From the NCBI GenBank assembly GCA_000708835.1, contig DF237174.1, positions 62,001-126,000 of the forward strand: a stretch of DNA of 64,000 nt, in the 5' to 3' direction. Under the pieces are notes generated by a model that saw only the letters and a list, made by a program, of their open reading frames with translations, did no database searches and had not been told where the DNA came from. The position numbers and the translations under genes are program-made. This document shows positions 43,601-52,098 of the stretch, one piece after another (position 1 is the first letter of the stretch; every line of letters begins with the position of its first letter). This stretch comes from Klebsormidium nitens. Its lineage: Eukaryota; Streptophyta; Klebsormidiophyceae; Klebsormidiales; Klebsormidiaceae.

Positions 43601-46178
43601 AGCAGAGGCTTATACGGGCCGCAGATGATGGGCCTGAAGCAAATAAGCGGGCTCTCCGTTCTGGATTTGTCGCACATCTGGCAACAAGAGTTCAAGTTCC
43701 GAGATTGTTGGCTGTTCGTATGCGTGACAACGTCAGAGGTTCCGCAGTACGCCCTTCTGCCTTCAATTTGTGCACTTTCAACCGTCGGAAGTCGCGCAGG
43801 ACGCCCTTCTGACTTCCTTTGTGCGCTTTCTTTGCAGGCGACCGTTCACGTTGGTCCCCATTCTAGTTGGCTCCATCTCTGCGGACACGGAAGAGCGATA
43901 CGGGCGGCTGCTGTCGAGATACTTTGACGACCCGCAAAACTTCTTTTGCATCTCGTCGGACTTTTGCCACTGGGGGCAGAGGTGAGATGACGGGTCTCAC
44001 GGGTTTGTCGTCCTTTCAAGGTCAGCTAGAGAGTCCCCTGACAATGGTGTTCTAACTTGTTCCGCGCGTGAGCGCTCTTCGGAAGCTTCAGATTTGCGGG
44101 AGCTGCCCGCAAACCTGGCGATAGAATTGGTGCCTGGAATGGCTGCGGAGCTTCGGATGACCGTCTGAGAAGCAGAGTGGGGTCGCATCGTCTTGACAGA
44201 ACTCGAGATGGAATGTAACCGAACGTAAACAGAGGGGAAGCATCAGAGGCTCAGAGGCTCAGAGGCGTGCTTTCCTCCCTCGCCACACTTACGTCCGCCC
44301 TTGGTTTAGCTCCGCGCCGGTTTTCAGTCCATTTCTTTCCTTTGTCTTTTGTTTCCCGCCTTGTGTCGGTTGCTGGACCCCTTATTTCCAACGGGTGTTG
44401 CGACGACTTAGCAGCGCAACCGGTTTGGCTGTTCAATAACGCGTCGATCGGTTCTTATACATCTCTTGTTCGGTTGCGGGTCCCCATAGAGCTGTACGAA
44501 ACAACGCTTCAACAAAAAACGAGTAACAGGCAGTTGCTTTCCGAGCCAGATTGTGATGCAAGTCTTCGGGCAGTAGCTTTCGGCTCTCGCCGTCGCTAGC
44601 TGTTCGACGTACCTGACTGTTCAAAAACGTGCCTGCTCGATACACTCCCGCTCTTGTACCAATACCGTGTCCCCCACTTTGAGCTATGAGTACCAAGAGA
44701 AAGCTTGGGCCTACTTAGTGTCGTCAGCTTCTTTTGCGCTTCACCTAGCTTCGAAAAAGAGTGGCTTGTTCACCTCATACTTACACTGCATCCACTTTCG
44801 TCACGTTCAGCCACACGTGCTGGGGCGCAGTTGACAACTTACATTGCTTACTTTATCCTCGAAGGAATCAGCTTCACATACTGCGACAACAATCCTGGAC
44901 CCCATCTGCGAACTTACTTCGCAACTGATTCCTTATCCGTTAGGTTCAGCTACACTTATTGAGACAGGAAGCTTGCCCCCAACCAACAACTTACAGTAGA
45001 ATCAACCCACTCTCGTCAGGTTTAGCTACACGTATTGAAACGGGAAGCTTGCTCCCAACTAACAACTTACATCAGAATCGACTCATTCTCGCCATGTTTA
45101 GCTACGGTCACTACGACAAAAGTTTTGGGCCCCATCTACGAACTCACTTCGCAACTGGTCTGTACTTGCCAGGTTTAGCTACACGTACTACGATAAGAAG
45201 CTGGGTCCGATTTACAAGTCGATCGAGGCCCTCGACCGGGACGGGATGGACGTCATCGAAACGGGCGACCCCGCGAGCTTCACCGCCTACTTGCAACAGT
45301 ACGAGAACACCATCTGCGGTCGCCACCCGATCGGCGTGCTGCTCCATGTAAGCGCGCCGCTCCCCTCTGATTTTTAATTAGCCAGCGCCCCCGGTTGACT
45401 GCAACCACAGTTACGCTTTTCCCGACAATTGTTCATAGAGGATTTTGTTTGTTAGTTAGCGTATGCATTCACTTTCTTGTCTTACTTCGCGTCAACGAGC
45501 TTTACATCAAGGTCTAGCAGCTGCTCAGTCCAACTGATGCCGAGAGCTCCGAGAGCGGTGAGCTATGGCGTCAACCGTTAAGAGCAAAATTGGCGGGATC
45601 GAGTATCGAGCCAGTCGTCTGCTTTGTTGGGGCGAACTTCATTCAGGATTTGACAATTCGGGAGATTTGATACGAAGGATGTGTTTTCGTACGAGACATT
45701 TGACGCGTCTTCCTGCAAGGGGCAACCAAAAAAAGTGCTCGATTTTCAATGTGACTTCCAGTATATTGCGACTTCCTCTTGAATGTCCCGGTGCGGAAGT
45801 CCCCTTGTCTATCTCCCTTGAGATGCGCTACGGCAATTCTCCTGCAATTCTCTTGTTTCCATGTCGTGCGTCTGCCCCACAGAGCGGGGCTGGCGTCATC
45901 TGAAATGCAGTTTCTGGCCAAGTTCAGCCACGCAAAGAGGTTATCTGACCCATCACGTCAGTGGCTCTCCGGCGACTGTATTCAGAACGCAAGTGACGGT
46001 AGGTTCTGATTAGTGGTTTACTCTACCCCTGCAGGCACTACAGCACAGTCGAACGAAGATGCAGATCCGCTTCACACAGTACGAGCAGTCAAGCCGGTGC
46101 AAAACCATGCGAGACAGCAGTGTAAGCTATGCCTCCGCGGTAGCCGTTCCGTCAAACTTGGGCAAGCCGACTGCATGA
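40689..46178 (+). CDS. MEMO1: MEMO1-family protein
   Basis: Homolog of the conserved MEMO family, whose fold resembles class III extradiol dioxygenases. Animal MEMO1 has been linked to metal binding, redox and motility; the algal role is unknown. Eight exons: 40689-40737, 41431-41527, 41998-42066, 42432-42544, 42830-42941, 43838-43981, 45173-45347 and 46035-46178, giving 300 aa, close to the human length of about 297. Family blocks appear in order: [108 protein letters not shown] and [12 protein letters not shown]. The conserved His of PHAG, the GPSHH pair and the CGRHP cysteine are retained. The phase of every join fits. The acceptor side of exon 7 is flanked by a tandem array of its own start. 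Other intron duplications lie at 41011-41395 and 43736-43837. Confidence 0.93.
41011..41395. repeat. About 200-bp imperfect tandem duplication in MEMO intron 1
   Basis: Two diverged direct copies start near 41013 and 41213, each beginning CAAGAGACA. They share blocks such as GTCGGTGGTCTG, GAGTGCAAATGT and CACTC-GGAGAG. The second copy ends shortly before the exon 2 acceptor at 41430. Confidence 0.8.
43736..43837. repeat. 52-bp imperfect duplication at the acceptor end of MEMO intron 5
   Basis: The stretch GTACGCCCTTCTGCCTTCAA and following bases (from 43747) recurs 52 bases later as GGACGCCCTTCTGACTTCC, directly before the exon 6 acceptor (TTTGCAG at 43831-43837). Here only the intron end is clearly duplicated, not exon sequence. 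Confidence 0.75.
44800..45210. repeat. Tandem array derived from the acceptor junction of MEMO exon 7
   Basis: Five decayed copies precede the functional exon start at 45173. Their TTTAGCTAC-like starts lie near 44806, 44868, 44943, 45020 and 45096, giving spacing of about 62, 75, 77, 76 and 77 bases. The true exon begins GGTTTAGCTACACGTACTAC (FSYTYYDKK). Copies read GGTTCAGCTACACTTATTG, GGTTTAGCTACACGTATTG and TTTAGCTACGGTCACTACGAC. The copies at 45020 (CAGG) and 44943 (TAGG) keep an AG acceptor. The units also carry intron sequence (AACTTACATC-like segments). Confidence 0.9.
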
Positions 46179-47698
46179 TTATATACAAATTATGTGGAAT
46201 CTCTAGGATGACGCAGCTAGATCGCAAAGTGTACATACAGGTCTACTCTTGAGATCAAATAGGGGTTCTGGGAAGCCGATTGGGAACGGGACTGCTGCAA
46301 AAGCGTACCCTGATGGGGACAGCGCGTTGCAACTTGCACAAACAGAAAAGGAGTTGCTTTGTAATTTGGTCAAAGTCTGCTGACAATCATGTAATCTACG
46401 TTCCAGTTTGTTAGACAGCTCTTCGCCCGTATAGAACAGAAATCTGACCCGTTTCTTGGGCTGACAAGTCAACGCGTATAACAGTTGCTCACGCTGCCAA
46501 GAATGATACCCCGCAAGATTGGCGTATACTTTGGAAGGTTGTTGGAAGGTCAAAGTATTACAGGTCGAAGATCGGCTCGAGTCGCGTATGGTAAAAAGTC
46601 TCGTTCACAGTTCCAACGGGTTTTTGCGAACTCATCGATCATCACCGTTGCGTGGCCCTGCCTGGCATGCATTCATCCCAAAGAACCTGCGGCAGATTGG
46701 CATGTGCTTTTTAAATACCATATACGGCAAATTTTAGCCTCTTCACGACCTGCATCGAGTTGTAGGACATTGAAAGAGCTTTACATGTGAGCGTAGTAAA
46801 CGTATCGATCGTCATTTCGTCACGATCATGTACCATTAGGTGCGCCGCCCGTGCCCGGCGACGTGTGCTATAGGCTTCGCCGCGGCTTAGAATGTAGTAA
46901 GCATGTGACACTGACAGCGCTCGTATAAAGGGATCACGTGAGCGGGCCAAACATTGATGCTGCGGCCGCGCGCACAGCAGAGAGGATATGATGGCCGTCC
47001 GTTGAGCTAGTGTCAACGGGATTCCGGGACGAGTTAGAGAGGCATGTTGCCGGACGCAAGCAGCAGTCAGCATGTACAAATTGTGTCTCCTCAGATTGCT
47101 TGGCGGCATGGACAATCACGCACTCAGAAGACATGGATATGAGGCCAGCACATATGGCATCTGGCCGAAAGACAGTGGCAAAGTACATGCTGCCAGCACG
47201 AGTGCAGCCACACCGATACGGTACCTTCCGGCCGGCGGCCGGTCGCCAAGAGAAACGCCATCTGCAACATAGTCAGTCACATCGATACGGCTCAGCTCGT
47301 CGTCTACCGCCTCGCGGCCAGAACCTGCTCTCGTCTCATACGAGACCGTTGAGCACTTCGGCAAGAAGGTCACTCTCGCTGAATCAAGCAAGGAGGAGGG
47401 TTCCTAAAAAACCTCCAGATGGTGCGCAGCCCTTGGAAGCGCACCGCCCGCCGGCCGCCCCGGCCCCGGCCGCGCCCGGGAGGCCTTCCTCGGCAAACCG
47501 CGGCCGCGATCGGAAGCAAAGTAGACGATCCGGGCGGTGCCAGTAGACCCCGGGCAAGCTTTGTGTCCTGTGTTCTCTGCCCGGGTATCGTGAGGTATTG
47601 TTGTCGACGCGTCTGGCCAAAGTTCGTCAGATCAAAAGAGCTGGAAGAGTTCATCAGAGTTACATTCGTTTGTTCAATTGCCGGCGCTTGGAGGAACC
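46179..47698. other. Intergenic, no gene seen
   Basis: This lies between MEMO and the first cysteine-rich membrane-protein gene. A GC-rich tract spans about 47420-47520. Open frames on both strands in 47010-47650 are compositional (Arg/Pro-rich) and carry no motif. Confidence 0.45.
47663..47698 (+). promoter_or_regulatory. Leader shared with the downstream paralog
   Basis: The 36 bases before the ATG (CATTCGTTTGTTCAATTGCC, then GGCGCTTGGAGGAACC) closely match the leader at 49595-49635. The duplication therefore included 5' UTR or core promoter sequence, or the leader is under constraint. Confidence 0.55.
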
Positions 47699-48736
47699 AT
47701 GGCGACCCGCACCGCTGCTGCTCCCGTCTCTAAGAGAAAGGGGCGCCTTCCTCAGTGGTTCCAGACCTTGACGCTTTTTGTAACAGCTGCACTGGCTATC
47801 CTAGGATTGCTCCACTCCGCTCTGCACCTCATCCAGAACCAGGAGCTTTTTGCAACGTCAGCATTCCGCTTTTCGTTCAAGACAACGGCGCTTCAACTCA
47901 GCAGGCCTGACGTCACGCCTCTGATCAGGTACAACACGCCGGAAGCCGCTTGTGCGTTCTCATGCAATAGCACCCAAGTCCAGCAGTCAGCGCTCGACTT
48001 TTATCTGAAGCACTTTCCTGAGGTCCACTCTACACGTTTGCTCAACATCGTCCCTGCTGGTCCCTTCAACCAGACATGCGATCTTTTGTTCAAGTGGACT
48101 CACAGAGACGATCTGGGAGCTTCATCGGGGGAGGACTTCAGAAAGTTCCAATTCCAGAGATTCCCTGACACTGGCAACTGTGTGTTTGTTCCAAAAGCCA
48201 TGGGGTATCACTTCACAGGATCGACGGCTCTGCTGGATCCACAAAACGATCTGAGGTTTGAGACAAGTGGAAAGTGCAAGAGCGCGTTAGTTGGAAGAGA
48301 ATTCGAGGTGTCGGAGGCAGACGCAAAATGGTATGGCCAGGGGATCTGGCCTGTGTGCTTTCCGGAAGATTTGGGCTGCAAGGTTGGTCCTGGGCGCATC
48401 AGAGTGTCCTACTTGATCGTGCCAAGCACTGTCAAAACTCCGTGTGCCTGCGACACTGGTTGCTTGAAGGACTGGGCTGAGCACCGCGCTTCCGCTCTCT
48501 TCGAGGACTCGAATGCATCTGAGAATAAGACGAGCAAAAGAAGAAAATCATGGATTCCCATATTGCATTGCCTTTGGCCTTTTCGCGATACTCTTTCTCG
48601 TTATGATTTTGCTGGGGGCTTTCTGCTCAAACCCCTAAGCAAAGCCCTAAGCGCGCGTCTTTGCGTGCGCAGCGAGACGAAAGGAGCAAGCACAGTTGGT
48701 AGATCAGCTAGAAACTGTTTGAAACGATGGCAGTAG
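47699..48736 (+). CDS. Cysteine-rich membrane protein of unknown family, copy A (C-terminus frameshifted)
   Basis: I do not recognise the family. A single uninterrupted exon encodes 345 aa from the ATG at 47699. A short basic N-terminus leads into one membrane segment (about residues 24-45, LTLFVTAALAILGLLHSAL), followed by a luminal or extracellular cysteine-containing domain. Landmarks shared with copy B are LIRYNT, CAFSCNS, FPEVHS, VPAGPF, NCVFVPKAMGYHFTG, GKCKS, AKWYG-GIWPVC and a C-C-TGCLKDW-EHR block. After residue ~280 the frame diverges. The +1 frame encodes CIAFGLFAILFLVMILLGAF and stops at 48636-48638, matching the C-terminal membrane segment of copy B. A one-base gain (or two-base loss) near 48505-48560 therefore replaced that segment with a basic tail. 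The protein may be damaged or secondarily single-pass. Confidence 0.75.
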   Translation: MATRTAAAPVSKRKGRLPQWFQTLTLFVTAALAILGLLHSALHLIQNQELFATSAFRFSFKTTALQLSRPDVTPLIRYNTPEAACAFSCNSTQVQQSALDFYLKHFPEVHSTRLLNIVPAGPFNQTCDLLFKWTHRDDLGASSGEDFRKFQFQRFPDTGNCVFVPKAMGYHFTGSTALLDPQNDLRFETSGKCKSALVGREFEVSEADAKWYGQGIWPVCFPEDLGCKVGPGRIRVSYLIVPSTVKTPCACDTGCLKDWAEHRASALFEDSNASENKTSKRRKSWIPILHCLWPFRDTLSRYDFAGGFLLKPLSKALSARLCVRSETKGASTVGRSARNCLKRWQ

Positions 48737-49635
48737 GAAAAAGACTTCATACAAGATCACGCAAACAGTTGTGCAGCGAGAGACTTGCTATAATTAGCCC
48801 TAAAGTTTAGAAGGTGTCTTGTGTAACGAAGGTTCAGCTTGCACTTAGGATACAATACGCGACTGCATTCACGTACTTTACCGGATTCCTCGGTTTATCC
48901 TTGATAAAAGGTACTAAGATGATTGCCCGCACTGTGATACACATTCGAGATCCTACCCCACAAGGCACACTCTGTTTTATTGCTGCCACGATCAAGCTTA
49001 ACGGCGCTATTATTGACGATTGACCAGATCTAAAGACACGAGTAGAAGACCTCGTCCTCGTCAGATAAAGTTGAACTCGCTCTGGCTGCCAAAAAGTGTA
49101 TCCTGCAAGCAAAACCTGGTCTGTTGGAAAGTCAAAGTGATGCATTGCAAGGTGGGGAATCATACGATCTATTTTCGAGTATTGCGTACTCATGAACAGC
49201 TCACGCATGAATACTGGTTGGCTTGGCATGCGTCCGTTCTAATACATCCAAGTGGAATGTAAGGATTTATGTGACAAACTATTGTAAGTCTTAGCTGCTT
49301 CGTGACCTGCATGAGGAGTGTAGATTTGCACACTGAGCTTTCCTGGTCAGGTTGATCACTGTTGATCACATGCAGCTGCGGGCACAGTGCGCCAGAGGCC
49401 GCGTCAGCACGCGCTCGATCTCGCTAGCGCCTCGGAGTTGAAGAATTCTTGAGATGAGTCGAGCCCCCGGGCCAGTACACCCGGGCAGTTTTGAGCCTGA
49501 GACCGCTGTGAACCGCTACCCGGGGATCGTAAGGTGCCGGTCAGGGTAGGTCAGCGTTGATCAGCAGAAATAGATGCTATTTAAATCAGCAGCGCATTCG
49601 TTTGTTCAATCGCTGGCGCTTGACTAGGAGGGACC
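48737..49635. other. Intergenic between the two cysteine-rich protein genes
   Basis: Contains the 3' flank of copy A and the promoter of copy B. No further gene is seen. Confidence 0.5.
49595..49635 (+). promoter_or_regulatory. Leader shared with the upstream paralog
   Basis: CATTCGTTTGTTCAATCGCT, then GGCGCTTG and a purine-rich stretch to the ATG, matches the leader of copy A at 47663-47698 apart from a few substitutions and a small insertion. Confidence 0.55.
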
Positions 49636-50691
49636 ATGGCGACGCGCACTGCTGATCGTCCTGCCCAGGCTTCGAAGGAGATGCATCGCCTTCCCCCGTG
49701 GTTTCAGACCTTCATGCTCGCTGTGGTGGCTGCACTGGCTGTCCTGGGGGGCCTCCAATCCGCTCTCCATGTGATCCAGAACCAGAAGCTCTCGACTTTT
49801 GCAACTTCAGCACTCAGCTTTTCTCTCAACTCAACGGCATCTCAGGTTCAGCAGTCTACGCTCGACTCTTTCGTGAAGCACTTCTCTAAGCTTGAGACAA
49901 AAGTACCTCAAGACAGCACGCCTCTGATCAGGTACAACACAGCGGAAGGCCCTTGTGCGTTCTCATGCAACAGCGCTCAAGTCCAAGAATCAGCGCTCGA
50001 TTTCTTCTTGGAAAGATTCCCAGAGGTCCACTCTGCAAGTCTGCTGGACAATGTTCCCGCTGGTCCTTTCAGTGAGATCTGCGATATTTTGTTCAAGTGG
50101 ACTTTGCGATCCAATCTAAGAGCTTCCGGCGAAGATGTCAGGAAATTCCAGTTTCAAAGGTTGTCTGTCTCCGGCGCTTGTGTGTTTGTTCCCAAAGCCA
50201 TGGGGTATCACTTCACGGGAACTACGGCTGTGCTGGATCCAGAGAACGACCTCAGCTTTGAAAAGATTGGAAAGTGCAAGAGCGAGTTTGCTGGAAGAGA
50301 CTTTGAGGTGCCAGAACTAGACGCAAAGTGGTATGGAGCAGGAATCTGGCCTGTATGTCGATCGACAGATGGAGCATGCCAAATTGGGGATGGACAGAAG
50401 AAAGTGTCCTATTTGGATGTACCAACAACGATTGAGCCTCCTTGTAGCTGCAACAGTGGTTGCTTGGAGGACTGGGTCGAGCATCGCGTTTCAGGCGGAT
50501 CGAGTTCGTCGGAGCTGCAGAGCACGAGCGAAGATTGGGAGATACAGTTCACCTTTGGTCTTTTCGCGCGAATTGTGATATGTCTCTTGGCTCTGTTGGG
50601 ACTATTTTTCTTAGGGTTTGTGTGCGTAATGGAATGCTGCACTTCGCGTGAGCAAACAGACAAATCTACTAGGAGCTGCAAGTCCGCTTGA
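49636..50691 (+). CDS. Cysteine-rich two-pass membrane protein of unknown family, copy B
   Basis: Intact tandem paralog of the gene at 47699; family not recognised. A single exon encodes 351 aa. Architecture: short N-terminus, first membrane segment (about 24-46, MLAVVAALAVLGGLQSALHVI), a globular domain of about 250 residues with at least ten cysteines (CAFSCNS, CDILFKW, CVFVPKAMGYHFTG, GKCKS, WPVC, ACQ, CSCNSGCLEDW), a Ser-rich linker, a second membrane segment (about 309-330, FARIVICLLALLGLFFLGFV), and a short Cys/Ser/Lys tail (MECCTSREQ). Paired cysteines suggest disulfides and so a luminal or extracellular domain. Relative to copy A it carries a short Ser/Thr/Lys-rich insert near residue 65-90. 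Role unknown; a cell-surface receptor or adhesion function would be speculation. Confidence 0.82.
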   Translation: MATRTADRPAQASKEMHRLPPWFQTFMLAVVAALAVLGGLQSALHVIQNQKLSTFATSALSFSLNSTASQVQQSTLDSFVKHFSKLETKVPQDSTPLIRYNTAEGPCAFSCNSAQVQESALDFFLERFPEVHSASLLDNVPAGPFSEICDILFKWTLRSNLRASGEDVRKFQFQRLSVSGACVFVPKAMGYHFTGTTAVLDPENDLSFEKIGKCKSEFAGRDFEVPELDAKWYGAGIWPVCRSTDGACQIGDGQKKVSYLDVPTTIEPPCSCNSGCLEDWVEHRVSGGSSSSELQSTSEDWEIQFTFGLFARIVICLLALLGLFFLGFVCVMECCTSREQTDKSTRSCKSA

Positions 50692-52098
50692 TAATCTTTC
50701 AATACCATGTCCACGTAAAGCTCTGAGTATATAGGTCAGGCGAAGTATTGCAGAAAGAGACGTACTAGACATTAATCCTGAGGTGTCTTGTAAAATGAGG
50801 TACTGCTTGCAGATGTAGGCACGTCTTCGTTCGTTCATGAATCCAACATGCCACATTTGAAGCGTGGTTCCTACAAATGGCCTCTCTAATGCTCGCCCTT
50901 TTCATTTGCGTAACTTAGCTTTACTTCCTTGGAGCATATGTCGATGTGGATCGAGATCAAAATAAATCAAAAAACGATAGCAATTCTTATTCTACTCAGG
51001 CTTTTGCGTAAGCGGAACCAGCGCTCAGGGCATTCGAGTGTCCCGGTATATCGGTTCACATCAGATTCTCCAGCCGTGTGAAAGATGTAGAGGCAAGCAC
51101 GGCTTCCATTTGAAAGTGGCAGGGGGCCTAAAAGGCTGATCACGGGCCTAAAAAGATCCCCCTTACGTCGTTCCTACCTTTAATTCAATTTGTTCATTCG
51201 TTCTTTGAGTAGCAACTATAGAGGACGTACTTAAGCCGCGGTCACTATGGAATCAGGGAGAGACGCACGTATGCATGACGGACATGTACGCTACCTCAGG
51301 TCGATCTGTGAGTACATGCTTAATTTATGATGCAACTGAGTTCGTAGGACGTGGGTCCTAGCTGACTAGCTGCGTGGCTACATGCAATAGATGAGACGCC
51401 ATATTCTCCTAAAGTGCATTCCGGCTCATGCGCCGGATCGGTGAAGATGATGCCTAACAGCCTGGAGGTTCATTTTCACTTATATCATTAAGACGTTGAG
51501 CATTTTCACGTACGGAGTCAAACATGAAACATGTTCACATGTGTCAATATCATATAAGAGCTAGTTGAACCTAGCCCTGAATCGAGACATGCGCGCAACT
51601 CAATCAGGTTTGACCATTGCAAAGGCAATGATGCACACCAGACATCTTCCACAACACTTGCTATCATTGCAAGTCACATGCGCCGCAATAGAACTGCACC
51701 TCCTTCAGTTATTCGAGTGCCATATATTGTTGTGACCCAGAAGCAATTTCGGGCGTGCATGTGCTAGAGTTAATTGCATAGTGTCAGCACATTCTTTGTC
51801 TCTATGGCTTGGTCATGCAGACATGGCAGGTGCCAGGTGGTTGTATGCAGCAAGAGAACATCGGGAGTTCGGTCGGCGGCAGCCAGGCATAAGGGTAAAT
51901 CAACCTGACATTAGCACTTTCTCTTCGAAGAGGCAGCATTGATTAGACTTTATTGAAGCATTTGATGTTCCGAGTCAGAACAATCCTGGCATTCTAGAAA
52001 CAAGCAACCTATCAAAGCAATGGGAGCACGTAAGTGCTCATCTATGGCCCGTAGTCTCTATACATCTCTACGCACATGACGCTCACGAATCAATCGCC
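50692..52098. other. Intergenic, no gene seen
   Basis: Convergent gap between cysteine-rich copy B and importin beta-1. No coding signal or clear repeat beyond short AT-rich stretches. Confidence 0.5.

Noticed and set aside
47010-47546. 178-codon plus-strand open frame upstream of copy A
   Set aside because: Arg/Pro-rich composition driven by GC-rich DNA; no motif and it conflicts with frames on the other strand.
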